In this document: positions 34,331 through 43,280 of the stretch, in pieces | Position numbering within the stretch: the stretch's first letter is position 1 | How the letters are laid out: the number at the start of each line of letters is the position of its first letter | NCBI RefSeq assembly: GCF_000299395.1 | Contig: NC_018656.1 | Span: 124,001 to 188,000, forward strand | Reading direction: 5' to 3' | From: Candidatus Nitrosopumilus sediminis | GTDB lineage: Archaea > Thermoproteota > Nitrososphaeria > Nitrososphaerales > Nitrosopumilaceae | DNA: 64,000 nucleotides | Notes under the pieces: model-generated | What the model saw: the letters and a program-made list of their open reading frames with translations, nothing else | Told to the model about the DNA's origin: nothing | Databases searched by the model: none | Translations under genes and position numbers: made by a program

Positions 34331-35005
34331 CTAAATAATGTCAAATTTACCATTTTCTTTGGCTTTGTAAATGATATCTGGTTTTCTCAAAAATATCCCT
34401 GATTCTAAAACCCCTGCAGTCTGTTTGATTTTTTGAGTTAATGCTTTGGGATTCTTTATCGTTCCAAAATCACAATCTAAAACTATATTTCCATTTTCTG
34501 TAAAGAATGGATAACCTCTATCAAGTGAACGGATTTCTGCATCTCCTCCGAGTTTTTTAATCGAATTAGTAACAGAGTTTCTTGCTAAAGGATGAATTTC
34601 AACTGGAACAGTTCTAGTAAAGTTTTTTACAAATTTTGTTTTGTCTGCCATTACCACCACTTTTTTTGCAAGACTAAACAAAATATTTTCTCTTAGTAAT
34701 GCTCCTCCACCACCTTTGATTACGTATTTTTGAGAATCAATTTGGTCTGCACCATCAAACACTACATCGATATATTCCACTTGATCAGCTTCTACAAGCG
34801 GAATTCTTCCTTTTTCAGCAATTAATTTAATTTGTAATGACGTTGGCACACCTCTAACGTTGTAGCCTTTTAGTTTGATTAGTTTTGCAAGTGATTTTAC
34901 AAGTGCAGTTGCTGCACGTCCACTGCCTAACCCAATAACATAATCATCTTTTACAAATTTTAACGCGTCACTTGATAATGCCTTAATGGCATCATCATAT
35001 GTCAA
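34331..35005 (-). CDS. rpiA: Ribose-5-phosphate isomerase A
   Basis: Interconverts ribose-5-P and ribulose-5-P. Motifs: GLGSGRAATALVKSLA phosphate loop, DVVFDGADQID with catalytic Asp, VIKGGGGALLREN with Glu/Lys, and VVMADKTKFV. At 224 aa it is normal. The ATG abuts the stop of the coiled-coil gene, making it the last gene of an LSm-eL37 operon. Confidence 0.95.
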   Translation of the reverse strand: MTYDDAIKALSSDALKFVKDDYVIGLGSGRAATALVKSLAKLIKLKGYNVRGVPTSLQIKLIAEKGRIPLVEADQVEYIDVVFDGADQIDSQKYVIKGGGGALLRENILFSLAKKVVVMADKTKFVKNFTRTVPVEIHPLARNSVTNSIKKLGGDAEIRSLDRGYPFFTENGNIVLDCDFGTIKNPKALTQKIKQTAGVLESGIFLRKPDIIYKAKENGKFDII

Positions 35006-35959
35006 TTATTCTACCTCTGCTTGATCCAGTTTTGATAATACTTTCATGATGTCACCTTTGATTTTGTCCAAATCATCTGCATCATCATCAAAGTCATCAT
35101 CTGATGTAACTGGTTTCTCCTTAATTGGTTCTGGAAGTGCCTTGTGCTCATTAATTTTTGCGACTTCTTTGTTAATGTCAGGTTTAGTCTCAAGTTTGGT
35201 TTCAGGTTTTGCTGTTACAGATTGGATGATCTCAATTTTATCTTCAATTTTTGGCTTTGGTTGTATAATTTCTTGAACAATGTCTTCTTTTGGTTTGATT
35301 GCTTCTGTTGGGGCTATTCTTGCTTGTGGCATTGGTTTTACAATCTGTTTTGCCTCTTCAAATAATGGGAATTTTGGTTCTTTTCTTGAAATGTTTGTAA
35401 GAGTAGTTAATTCAAATGATTGTCTTGATTTTGTTGGAGGGATCTCAATTGGCTCCATCTTGTCTTCTTTTGGTTTGTCAAAGTTGAATGCATTGGATTT
35501 TTTCTGCTTTGTTTCTTGTTTTACTTCTGGAACTTTTACGTTTGGCGTTTCAACCTTGGCACTTAACATCTTTGATGATAATTCATATAATCTGTCATCT
35601 AATTTTGATAATTTTTGATCCATCAATGTAATCAAGCCATCTCCAACTGGGCCCAAATCTGGATGATTACTTGCTTGCTCAAGTTTCTCTAACTTAGCTA
35701 GTACAATTCCTAACTGGTGTTGATACTTTAGCAGTAACTTATCTTTTTGAATTTTAGAAAATTCAGAATCTGCTTGATATAATCTTGAAATGGTTTTAGT
35801 TAGAATATCTTTTTCAATTTTTAATGAACTGATTTGACTTTTGATGTGTGAACTTGCTCCTAGACTGAGCAACTGATTTTTGTCTCTTGGCATTTTACGG
35901 ACGGCAGCAGCTGTAGCAACACCTGCTAATGAACTAAGAATTAAAACAATTTCTTGCAT
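35006..35959 (-). CDS. Coiled-coil protein with hydrophobic N-terminus
   Basis: A 317-aa protein of unknown function. Residues 1-20 (QEIVLILSSLAGVATAAAV) are hydrophobic and may insert in the membrane. Residues ~40-135 are helical with heptads (Ile/Leu/Lys-rich), and ~145-300 are a disordered Lys/Glu/Pro tail rich in EP and KP. It is sandwiched without gaps between eL37 and rpiA, so expression is tied to translation genes. Could be a membrane-linked scaffold. Confidence 0.7.
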   Translation of the reverse strand: MQEIVLILSSLAGVATAAAVRKMPRDKNQLLSLGASSHIKSQISSLKIEKDILTKTISRLYQADSEFSKIQKDKLLLKYQHQLGIVLAKLEKLEQASNHPDLGPVGDGLITLMDQKLSKLDDRLYELSSKMLSAKVETPNVKVPEVKQETKQKKSNAFNFDKPKEDKMEPIEIPPTKSRQSFELTTLTNISRKEPKFPLFEEAKQIVKPMPQARIAPTEAIKPKEDIVQEIIQPKPKIEDKIEIIQSVTAKPETKLETKPDINKEVAKINEHKALPEPIKEKPVTSDDDFDDDADDLDKIKGDIMKVLSKLDQAEVE

Positions 35960-36127
35960 CTATGTATACCATTTAATCCAGGAATACTTTCTGCGTTTAG
36001 CCTCTGGGAATCCACAACTTGCACATTCATGGTGACGTTTGTGAAGGGAGTTCTTACCACATCGTCTACATCTGATGTGAACTTTCTTCTTTGTAAAACC
36101 ACCCATAGAAGTTGTACCTTTAGTCAT
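35960..36127 (-). CDS. rpl37e: 50S ribosomal protein eL37
   Basis: A 55-aa [23 protein letters not shown], then [14 protein letters not shown] and [19 protein letters not shown], the eL37 zinc ribbon (two CxxC) with the typical basic tail. It binds rRNA in the large subunit. It follows LSm by 10 nt, a pairing common in archaea, and its TAG directly touches the next ATG. Confidence 0.95.
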   Translation of the reverse strand: MTKGTTSMGGFTKKKVHIRCRRCGKNSLHKRHHECASCGFPEAKRRKYSWIKWYT

Positions 36128-36137
36128 TGCAAATCAC

Positions 36138-36374
36138 CTAATTCTGTGCTGGTGGAGGAGATATCATTACTACATTGTCTCCTCTAACTACAATGCTTCC
36201 GAGGCTTTTAGAATCGCCTTCAGCAGGAATTTCCTCTGAAGAATCGAGTAGCAGGTTCATGTGTTGATCAAAACCAAGAAGATTGCCTCTAATGGTCTTG
36301 TTTCCTTTGAGTTTTATCAATACGACTTGATTAATACTCTCATCCAATACTTTTACTGCCATATCAACGGACAT
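36138..36374 (-). CDS. LSm/Sm-like RNA-binding protein
   Basis: About 78 aa with the Sm1 motif ([29 protein letters not shown]) and Sm2 motif ([15 protein letters not shown]). Forms a heptameric ring binding U-rich RNA. ATG 36374 is chosen; a TTG one codon upstream and an ATG at 36362 are alternatives. First gene of the operon with eL37. Confidence 0.94.
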   Translation of the reverse strand: MSVDMAVKVLDESINQVVLIKLKGNKTIRGNLLGFDQHMNLLLDSSEEIPAEGDSKSLGSIVVRGDNVVMISPPPAQN

Positions 36375-36432
36375 CAATAATCACTTATTGACTAGGATAT
36401 CGAGGCGTTATATTAAATTTCCATTGGTGAAA

Positions 36433-37155
36433 CTATGAGCTATGCTCAGTAAGGCAAGTTTGACACTTTTTTCCGAGATTTTTGACGATTTCAGCTAAAA
36501 TTACTTGTCCTTCTCTCTTTGTAGCTTTTGTAGGATCCCCCCAAATTCCATTTTTGGTAGCTTTTGGAAATGATTGATTTGCTAGTTTTCCAATCTTTGC
36601 TATTTGTTGCTTTGTCATTCCATCTGTGATTAGTCCTTTCTTTGCTAAATTCATTTTTACATTTTTTGAAATTGCCAACATTAGAGATGTTTCGACAAAC
36701 CCTGCATGGTCAAACTCTCTTTGCATAAAATGCCAATATGATAGTGAAAATACCTTTAGTTTATTTTTTGAGATTTTCTTGAGTTTTACATCTAAATTCT
36801 TAATTGGTTTTAGATTCCCATGATGTCCATTAATAATGAAAACTTTTTTGATGTTGTTTGATAACAATGATGAACACAAATCTGTAAGAACTGTACGCAG
36901 AGTTGATTCTCTAATACTCAAATTAAAAAATGGTGCATGTTCGTATGAAACACCGTAATTTAATGTAGGAAGTAAAAGATAGCCATTTTTTTCAGAGATT
37001 TTCTTTGCAACCTCAGTTACAATATCTGAATCAGTTGATACTGGTAAATGTGGACCATGCTGTTCTATTGAGCCTACAGGAATTACTGCCACTTGTTTTT
37101 TTGCTGATATTGTTTTTCTAAGAATCGGATCAAACTGAGTTTTGATATCTGTCAT
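36433..37155 (-). CDS. Creatininase family amidohydrolase, possible ArfB-type deformylase
   Basis: A 240-aa protein: VIPVGSIEQHGPHLPVSTDSD and IINGHHGNLKPI are the metal-binding signatures of the creatininase fold. In archaea one branch, ArfB, removes formate from the formylamino-pyrimidine intermediate of riboflavin/F420 synthesis. The adjacent gene is a formyl-group enzyme, loosely compatible. Substrate is inferred, not shown. Confidence 0.85.
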   Translation of the reverse strand: MTDIKTQFDPILRKTISAKKQVAVIPVGSIEQHGPHLPVSTDSDIVTEVAKKISEKNGYLLLPTLNYGVSYEHAPFFNLSIRESTLRTVLTDLCSSLLSNNIKKVFIINGHHGNLKPIKNLDVKLKKISKNKLKVFSLSYWHFMQREFDHAGFVETSLMLAISKNVKMNLAKKGLITDGMTKQQIAKIGKLANQSFPKATKNGIWGDPTKATKREGQVILAEIVKNLGKKCQTCLTEHSS

Positions 37156-37164
37156 TTAATTCAC

Positions 37165-38028
37165 TTATTTGATGTGAACTTTTCTCCAGCGAACTTCAAG
37201 TTTGTTTTCTAAATGCATTTTCATTGCTTTGAGTAACGTATCTGCCTCTAGCTTTTGTCCCTTTGCCTTTATTTTTTCTAATGTATCATTTGGATCTACC
37301 TTGAACGAATCTTGAAAAATTATTGGTCCTTGATCAAGGTTTTCTGTTACATAGTGAGATGTAACACCGACAATCTTTGTACCTCTTTCATAAGCTTGTG
37401 CATAGGCTAAAGCTCCTGGAAATGCAGGAAGCAATGATGGGTGAATGTTAATTATTCTGTTTGGGTATCTCCAAACAAAGTTAGGGCTAAGAATTCGCAT
37501 GTATCTTGCAAGTGAGATCAAATCAATATCATACTTCTTGCAAATTTGGATAATTTTTTCTTCTGCTTTATCTTGAATTTTATCTTCTATTGCAACAAAA
37601 GGAATCTTTGCTTTTTTTGCTAGTGGTGCTAATGTTTTTTCAGTACCTATAATTACTGAAATTTTTCCTTTTAGCGATTTTGCATTTGCAAGAATTGTTT
37701 CAAGACATAGTGGTTCCTTAGTTACTAGCACTGCAATATTTTTCTGCGAATTTGTTTCGTGGTGTGTACTGACATCCATTTTCTCTTTTTTGGCAAGACT
37801 CTGAATGTCTAAATCAAATTTTTTGACATCTATTGTTTTTGAAAAAGATACTTCTAGATACATACCGAAAAGACCTTTGATTACATTTTGATTTACTTTC
37901 TCGATGTTTCCGCCTTTGGAGAATGCAAAATTGGTAAAAGTAGCTACAATTCCCTCTCTATCTTTACCTACTACTGTAATACCAACTACTGTCTTTTTCA
38001 TGACTTTGTTTGCTGAAGATTTTCTCAT
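37165..38028 (-). CDS. Formyltetrahydrofolate deformylase-like protein (ACT + formyltransferase domains)
   Basis: A 287-aa protein with an N-terminal ACT domain (~10-90, VVGITVVGKDREGIVATFTN) and a C-terminal formyl-transferase domain with IINIHPSLLPAFPGA (active-site His) and YVTENLDQGPII (Asp). This is the PurU layout; a glycinamide formyltransferase role cannot be excluded. ATG 38028 or 38001 (MKKTVVGITV) may be the start. It is followed after 9 nt by the creatininase-family gene. Confidence 0.85.
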   Translation of the reverse strand: MRKSSANKVMKKTVVGITVVGKDREGIVATFTNFAFSKGGNIEKVNQNVIKGLFGMYLEVSFSKTIDVKKFDLDIQSLAKKEKMDVSTHHETNSQKNIAVLVTKEPLCLETILANAKSLKGKISVIIGTEKTLAPLAKKAKIPFVAIEDKIQDKAEEKIIQICKKYDIDLISLARYMRILSPNFVWRYPNRIINIHPSLLPAFPGALAYAQAYERGTKIVGVTSHYVTENLDQGPIIFQDSFKVDPNDTLEKIKAKGQKLEADTLLKAMKMHLENKLEVRWRKVHIK

Positions 38029-38056
38029 TATTAATCATTCACAGAAATTCAAATGG

Positions 38057-38141
38057 TGCGGGAGGTGGGATTTGAACCCACGAAATCCTAAGATATAGGG
38101 TCCTAAGCCCTACGCCTTTGACCAGGCTGGGCGACTCCCGC
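38057..38141 (-). tRNA. tRNA-Leu (TAG anticodon)
   Basis: The complement folds as an 85-nt class II tRNA: acceptor GCGGGAG/CTCCCGC, D-stem GCC/GGC, anticodon stem TAGGG/CCCTA with loop CTTAGGA (anticodon TAG), an extended variable arm, T-arm GTGGG-TTCAAAT-CCCAC, discriminator A. No intron or CCA encoded. Confidence 0.97.
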
Positions 38142-38188
38142 AACGGATTTGCCATTAAACACAAATTTATCTATTATTGCACAGTATT

Positions 38189-39538
38189 GTGGCGAAATTT
38201 TTTGGAACAAATGGAATTCGTGGAGTCTTCGATGAAGATTTTACATTAGAATTCGTTCATGATATGACACTTGCAATTGGAACATATTTTGAAAAAGGAT
38301 CTGTATTGATAGGATATGATGGACGAGAATCTAGTCCTGTTATTTGTAAAGTTGTAAGTTCTGCTTTAAATTCAATAGGAATTGATTGTAATGTTGCAGG
38401 ACTTGTACCAACTCCTTGTTTAGAATATGCAGTGAAGAGCTTAGGATATTCTGGAGGAATAATGATTACAGCATCCCACAATCCACCACAATACAATGGT
38501 ATCAAGCCTTGTGCCAAAGACGGTGTAGAGATTTCACGTGAAGATGAATTAATTATTGAGGAAATTTATTTACAAAAAAGCTGGCTCAAAAAACCTGATT
38601 CATGGGGAAAAACTGGAACTGAAAACAGAGCAATTGAAACATATCTACAAGGAATTATTTCACATATTGATTCTAAACTAGTAGAATCTAAACATTTCAA
38701 AGTTGTTTTAGATTTAGGTAATGGTGCACAAGCAGTAACTGCTCCTAACTTTTGTGAAATACTTGGATGTGAAACATTTTTAGTAAATCCTAAAATTGAT
38801 GGGACATTTCCAGGACGTGGATCAGAACCAACGCCACAAAATCTTTCTGAACTTTCAAAAACTGTACAAGAAAATAATGCAGATGTAGGAATTGCATTTG
38901 ACGGAGATGGAGACCGAAGTATTTTTTGTGATAACAATGGTGATATCTTGACTGGAGATAAATCTGCACTAGTACTTAGCCAACACATTCTAAAGAAAAA
39001 TCCAAACTCTCTAGTTGTAACTTGTTTGAATTCTAGTTCTAACATTGAAGTTTTAGCTAAAAAATTTAATTCCAAAGTTATTAGAACCAAAGTAGGAAGC
39101 GTTGAAGTCTCAAGAAAAATGGTTCCAACTGGGGCACTGATTGGGTTTGAAGAAAATGGTGGCTACATGTTTGGAAAACACAATCAAGTCAGAGATGGCT
39201 GTATGACTTTGGCATTGATGCTTGACTTGCTAGCAACATCTGGAAAAACTCTTGCTGAAGAGATTGATGATCTACCTCCTTCTTTTACTACCAAAGACAA
39301 GGTCTCATGTCCTGCCCAAAAAGTTCCAAAACTAATTTCTGCTCTAAAGGAGGAATTTCCAAACGCTGACACTTCTGATGGAATCAAAATAACAATTGAT
39401 CCCAGAAACTGGGTAATGATTAGACCCAGCGGAACAGAACCTATTGTTAGAGTATATGCAGAAGCTGAAAGTCAGGAGAAATTGGATACTTTGATGTCTG
39501 AATATCTTGAAAAAGTCAGCTCAACAATTTCCAGATAA
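38189..39538 (+). CDS. glmM: Phosphoglucosamine mutase / phosphomannomutase family
   Basis: A 449-aa alpha-D-phosphohexomutase. GTG 38189 gives MAKFFGTNGIRGVFDEDF, the family N-terminus. The phosphoserine loop is IMITASHNPPQ (Ser96), the metal loop GIAFDGDGDRSI, sugar loop GFEENGGYMFG, and phosphate loop RPSGTEPIVR. FGTNGIRG favours the GlmM branch (GlcN-6-P to GlcN-1-P) for N-glycan or surface sugar synthesis, but PMM/PGM activity is also possible. Confidence 0.9.
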   Translation: MAKFFGTNGIRGVFDEDFTLEFVHDMTLAIGTYFEKGSVLIGYDGRESSPVICKVVSSALNSIGIDCNVAGLVPTPCLEYAVKSLGYSGGIMITASHNPPQYNGIKPCAKDGVEISREDELIIEEIYLQKSWLKKPDSWGKTGTENRAIETYLQGIISHIDSKLVESKHFKVVLDLGNGAQAVTAPNFCEILGCETFLVNPKIDGTFPGRGSEPTPQNLSELSKTVQENNADVGIAFDGDGDRSIFCDNNGDILTGDKSALVLSQHILKKNPNSLVVTCLNSSSNIEVLAKKFNSKVIRTKVGSVEVSRKMVPTGALIGFEENGGYMFGKHNQVRDGCMTLALMLDLLATSGKTLAEEIDDLPPSFTTKDKVSCPAQKVPKLISALKEEFPNADTSDGIKITIDPRNWVMIRPSGTEPIVRVYAEAESQEKLDTLMSEYLEKVSSTISR

Positions 39539-39570
39539 CACTTTTAAAACCAAACTCAACGAAGGATAGA

Positions 39571-39600
39571 ATGGAGAATGAACCCCTAGGGTGACGAAGT
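39571..39600 (+). promoter_or_regulatory. Hairpin with kink-turn-like GA pairs and mini-ORF in the eL8 leader
   Basis: A TATA-like CTTTTAAAAC at ~39541-39550 predicts a transcript starting near 39571. The ~30-nt leader contains ACCC-CTA-GGGT (39582-39592) flanked by GA on each side (39580-39581 and 39593-39594) and a 3-nt AAT before the first GA, the elements of a kink-turn/kink-loop. The same bases form an 8-codon ORF, ATG 39571 to TGA 39594. eL8/L7Ae binds kink-turns, so autoregulation is possible. The outer (C) stem is weak, a single G-C pair. Confidence 0.4.
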
Positions 39601-39987
39601 ATGGGAAAATCATATTATGTTAAATTTGAGACGCCAGAAGACCTCGTAAATCCAATCTTAGAGGCTGTTAGAGTAGCATCAACTAGCGGTAAAGTCAAGA
39701 AAGGAACCAACGAAGCAACAAAGGCAATTGAACGTGGTACTAGTAAACTAATTGTAATCGCTGAAGATGTTGAACCACCAGAGGTAGTTGCCCATCTTCC
39801 AATTTTATGTGAAGAACAAGGTGCAGCATATGCATTTGTTCCAAGCAAACAGGAATTAGGCAAATCTTTAGGTATTGATATTACTTCAGCCGCTGCAGCA
39901 ATTTTGGATGCAGGTGATGCACAACACATTGTAGACCAAGTTGTATCATCCATAGCTAAAATTAAAGGCGGTAAGACCGAAGAATGA
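39601..39987 (+). CDS. rpl7ae: 50S ribosomal protein eL8 (L7Ae)
   Basis: A 128-aa L7Ae/L30e fold: [43 protein letters not shown] and [16 protein letters not shown]. It binds kink-turns in 23S rRNA, box C/D and H/ACA RNPs and RNase P. First gene of the conserved eL8-eS28-eL24-Ndk-aIF5B operon; overlaps eS28 by 4 nt. Confidence 0.97.
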   Translation: MGKSYYVKFETPEDLVNPILEAVRVASTSGKVKKGTNEATKAIERGTSKLIVIAEDVEPPEVVAHLPILCEEQGAAYAFVPSKQELGKSLGIDITSAAAAILDAGDAQHIVDQVVSSIAKIKGGKTEE

Positions 39988-40196
39988 GTCAAAACGCTGA
40001 AGAAGTAGTTCAATCTGAAATTATTCAAATTGTTGGTAGGACCGGCATTGCTGGTGAAGTAATTCAAGTTAGAGTTAAAGTTCTTACTGGTAAGGATAAA
40101 GGAAGAATTCTTACAAGAAACGTTAAAGGTTCTGTTAGATCAGGAGAAATTCTAATGCTAAGAGAAACTGAAAGGGAAGCAAAGAAGATCAAATAG
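39984..40196 (+). CDS. rps28e: 30S ribosomal protein eS28
   Basis: A 70-aa OB-fold protein: [35 protein letters not shown] and the C-terminal [12 protein letters not shown]. Translationally coupled to eL8. Confidence 0.96.
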   Translation: MSQNAEEVVQSEIIQIVGRTGIAGEVIQVRVKVLTGKDKGRILTRNVKGSVRSGEILMLRETEREAKKIK

Positions 40197-40204
40197 GTGT
40201 TTAG

Positions 40205-40405
40205 ATGAGTCTTTTAGTTAAACCATGTAATTTCTGTGATAGACCAGTAGCAAAAGGATCTGGTACTATGCTTGCAAAAAACGATGGAACTGTACTATGG
40301 TTCTGTTCTGCAAAATGTAAAAAGAATGCACTAGTCCTAAAACGTGATCCAAGAAAACTAAAATGGACAAAAAAATACGTTAAAGGCGGAATTAGAAAGA
40401 AATAG
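40205..40405 (+). CDS. rpl24e: 50S ribosomal protein eL24
   Basis: A 66-aa zinc ribbon: CNFCDRPVAKGSGTMLAKND then WFCSAKCKKNALVLKRDPRK, matching archaeal eL24. Starts 8 nt after eS28. Confidence 0.96.
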   Translation: MSLLVKPCNFCDRPVAKGSGTMLAKNDGTVLWFCSAKCKKNALVLKRDPRKLKWTKKYVKGGIRKK

Positions 40406-40407
40406 AA

Positions 40408-40809
40408 TTGACTGAACAATCATTATTCATTGTAAAACCAGATGCCGTAGCTAGAAATCTAGTAGGTGAAGTAATTACAAGATTTGAGAAAAAAGGATTC
40501 AAACTTTTGAAACTAAAGATGTTTACATTTACTCAAGCACAAGCTGAAAATTTCTATGGTGTACACAAAGACAAACCATTCTTTGGAGAACTAACATCAT
40601 TTATCACATCAGGACCTGTTGTAGCTGCAATCATTGAAGGAAACAATGCAATTGCAACTACCAGAATTATGATTGGCGCAACAAAATCATTTGAGGCAGA
40701 GCCCGGCTCCATTAGAGGAGACTTTGGATTAGGATTTAGCGAAAATATTATTCACGCATCAGATTCACAAGAAAGTTTTGATCACGAATCGAGGGTAGCA
40801 TTTGAGTGA
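40408..40809 (+). CDS. ndk: Nucleoside diphosphate kinase
   Basis: A 133-aa NDK transferring gamma-phosphate among NTPs/dNTPs. Motifs: TEQSLFIVKPDAVARNLVGE, FYGVHKDKPFFGEL, GSIRGDFG and active-site His in ENIIHASDSQES. TTG start 2 nt after the eL24 stop. Length is slightly under the usual ~140-150 aa but all motifs are present. Confidence 0.96.
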   Translation: MTEQSLFIVKPDAVARNLVGEVITRFEKKGFKLLKLKMFTFTQAQAENFYGVHKDKPFFGELTSFITSGPVVAAIIEGNNAIATTRIMIGATKSFEAEPGSIRGDFGLGFSENIIHASDSQESFDHESRVAFE

Positions 40810-40815
40810 TCTGAT

Positions 40816-42597
40816 TTGCAAATTCGTCAGCCCATAGTGGCAGTTCTTGGTCACGTAGACTCTGGAAAAACATCTCTTTTAGATAGAATTCGCGGAACGG
40901 GTGTTCAAGGCAGAGAAGCAGGTGGAATTACTCAACATATTGGTGCAAGTTTTCTTCCAACTGAGACGATTAAAGAAATGTGTGGACCCCTATACAAAAA
41001 ACTCGAGCAGGCTGAAAACAAAGTTCCTGGAATTTTAGTTATTGATACACCAGGACACGAGGTCTTTACAAATCTGCGTTCTAGAGGTGGCTCTGCAGCA
41101 GACATTGCAATTTTAGTAGTTGATGTTAATCGTGGATTCCAACCGCAAACAAACGAAAGTTTGAAAATCTTGCAAAGCAGAAAGGTGCCATTTGTTGTTG
41201 CATTAAACAAATGTGATCAAATATCTGGATGGAGAAAGTCTGAAACCCAATTCATTTCTCAGGCAATCAAAGAACAAGATGCATCAATTCAAGCCGATTT
41301 AGATCAAAAAATCTATGATGTTGTTGGAACTCTTTCTATTCTAGGATACAAGTCTGAAGCATTTTATCGTGTAGAAGATTTCAAATCAGAAATTGCAATA
41401 GTTCCAATCTCTGCTCGCTCTGGAGTTGGAATTCCTGAATTGCTCAGTGTTTTGGTTGGTTTAACTCAACAGTATCTTCAAAAAAGACTCAACCAAGATG
41501 AAAAAGAACCACGCGGTATAGTACTTGAGGTAAAAGACGAAGTAGGACTCGGACAGACTGCAAATATAATTTTAATTGATGGAATAATAAGAAAAGAAGA
41601 CAGTATTGTTGTTGCAAAACGCGATGCTGTAATTGTTACAAAACCTAAAGCGTTACTTTTACCAAAACCTCTTGATGAAATGCGTGATCCACGTGACAAA
41701 TTCAAACCAGTTCCTCAAGTAGAGGCAGCGGCTGGTTTGAAAATTGCATCCCCAGATCTTGAAGGTGTTCTTCCAGGAAGTACTCTTTATGTTGCAAGAA
41801 ATAATGAAGAGATTGAAAAATATACCAAACTGATCGAATCTGAAATGAAATCAGTATTTGTTGATACTGAAACAAATGGAGTTATTCTAAAATGTGATAC
41901 TATAGGCTCACTTGAGGCCATAATGGAGATGCTAAAGCGCTCACAAGTTCCTGTCTCTAAAGCAGACATTGGTCCTGTAACAAGACGAGATGTGATTGAA
42001 GCTAAAGCTATAAAAGAAAAAGATAGACATCTTGGAGTTGTTCTGGCATTTAATGTCAAGATATTACCTGATGCAAAAGAGGAATCAGAAACAAACCACA
42101 TCAAATTATTTGAAGATAAAGTAATCTACAGCTTAATTGACAACTATAATGCTTGGGTGGAAGAAGATTCTGCAAATGAAGAAGATGCAATGTTTGCAGA
42201 GCTTACACCAATATCAAAATTTACCTTTATGAAAGGAATGGTATTTCGTAACAACAATCCTGCAGTGTTTGGTGTACGGGTTGATGTTGGAAACCTCAAA
42301 CACAAAATCCCATTTATGAATATGAAAGGACACAAAGTAGGATATATTCACCAACTGCAACTAGACAAAAAGACTGTATCTTCTGCAAAAGCAGGAGATG
42401 AGGTTGCATGTTCTGTAAAAGATGTTACAATAGGGAGACAAATCTTTGAAGAAGAAGTATACTATACGTTTCCACCATCACATGAGGCAAAACAAATCTT
42501 GAAAAAATTCATGCACAAGCTTAGTCCTGAAGAACAAGAAGTATTCAACGATATAGTTAGAATTCAACGAGAGATAGAACCTGTGTATGCTTACTAA
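40816..42597 (+). CDS. infB: Translation initiation factor aIF5B
   Basis: A 593-aa GTPase promoting subunit joining. G-motifs: GHVDSGKTSLLD, GGITQHIGA, DTPGHEVF, LNKCDQI. Then domains II, III and IV, including RNNNPAVFGVRVDVG in the domain IV beta-barrel. TTG start 6 nt after ndk (MQIRQPIVAVLGHVD). Archaeal length, without the eukaryotic N-terminal extension. Last gene of the operon. Confidence 0.96.
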   Translation: MQIRQPIVAVLGHVDSGKTSLLDRIRGTGVQGREAGGITQHIGASFLPTETIKEMCGPLYKKLEQAENKVPGILVIDTPGHEVFTNLRSRGGSAADIAILVVDVNRGFQPQTNESLKILQSRKVPFVVALNKCDQISGWRKSETQFISQAIKEQDASIQADLDQKIYDVVGTLSILGYKSEAFYRVEDFKSEIAIVPISARSGVGIPELLSVLVGLTQQYLQKRLNQDEKEPRGIVLEVKDEVGLGQTANIILIDGIIRKEDSIVVAKRDAVIVTKPKALLLPKPLDEMRDPRDKFKPVPQVEAAAGLKIASPDLEGVLPGSTLYVARNNEEIEKYTKLIESEMKSVFVDTETNGVILKCDTIGSLEAIMEMLKRSQVPVSKADIGPVTRRDVIEAKAIKEKDRHLGVVLAFNVKILPDAKEESETNHIKLFEDKVIYSLIDNYNAWVEEDSANEEDAMFAELTPISKFTFMKGMVFRNNNPAVFGVRVDVGNLKHKIPFMNMKGHKVGYIHQLQLDKKTVSSAKAGDEVACSVKDVTIGRQIFEEEVYYTFPPSHEAKQILKKFMHKLSPEEQEVFNDIVRIQREIEPVYAY

Positions 42598-42629
42598 TGT
42601 TACTTGAAAATTACAAATATCTTTTTTAA

Positions 42630-43094
42630 TTACTGTGAATGCTTTTTACAAATCATATGAATTCCAGGAGCTCCTACTGCCCCCATCATTTTATCAACTA
42701 TTTGTCCAGACTTGAACATGATAAATGTTGGAATTGATTGTACTGCAAATCTCATTGAGATGTTTTGATTTTGATCAACATTAACTCTTGCAAATTTCAC
42801 ATTTGGGTATTTCTTTGAGAGGCTCTCAAATACAGGATGCATTGATTTGCATGGTCCACACCACTCTGCCCAAAAATCTACCAATGTTGGATTCTCAGCA
42901 GATACTATTTGGTCAAAATTAGACTCGTTCAAATCTATTATTCCAGGCTCGATTTTGGGCTCATTTTTTGGTTTGAGCATCTCCTCCATCTTTCTCTGCA
43001 TAATTTTGGCAATTTCTGGGTCTTCAGACAATATGTATTGACTATATTTTCTACTAAAAAATCTATGTTGAGGGTGATGATGGTTGTTGTTCAT
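42630..43094 (-). CDS. Thioredoxin with N-terminal extension
   Basis: A 154-aa protein whose C-terminal ~105 residues are a thioredoxin (LVDFWAEWCGPCKSMHPV, Cys79/Cys82; cis-Pro in VQSIPTFIMF). The N-terminal ~50 residues are His-, Lys- and Met-rich (MNNNHHHPQH) and helical, not seen in simple thioredoxins. The 5' end overlaps the zinc-ribbon gene by 32 nt, so a downstream start is possible. Confidence 0.9.
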   Translation of the reverse strand: MNNNHHHPQHRFFSRKYSQYILSEDPEIAKIMQRKMEEMLKPKNEPKIEPGIIDLNESNFDQIVSAENPTLVDFWAEWCGPCKSMHPVFESLSKKYPNVKFARVNVDQNQNISMRFAVQSIPTFIMFKSGQIVDKMMGAVGAPGIHMICKKHSQ

Positions 43095-43233
43095 CAGCTG
43101 ATTTTACAGGAATCGATTCAAATCTTCGCGAATTGCAAATGGGACATTGATCAATGTATTTTGTAAAACTAACAGACGTATATGCAATTCCACAATCTCC
43201 GCAAATTCTGAGATTTCTACTTAATTTCCCCAT
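43063..43233 (-). CDS. Zinc-ribbon miniprotein upstream of thioredoxin
   Basis: A 56-aa ORF: MGKLSRNLRICGDCGIAYTS, then YIDQCPICNSRRFES, with two CxxC knuckles ~15 residues apart and a Ser/Pro/Gln tail. It overlaps the thioredoxin start by 32 nt in another frame, suggesting co-translation. Possibly a redox-sensitive zinc protein; no family name. Confidence 0.65.
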   Translation of the reverse strand: MGKLSRNLRICGDCGIAYTSVSFTKYIDQCPICNSRRFESIPVKSADEQQPSSPST

Positions 43234-43280
43234 TTATTGTACTCAAAATGTATTGTGATTAAAACTTAACTTTGCAATCG

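Noticed and set aside
35046-35618. Several plus-strand ORFs opposite the coiled-coil gene
   Set aside because: Low-complexity Ser/Phe-rich translations that mirror the Lys/Glu-rich minus-strand gene; antisense shadows.
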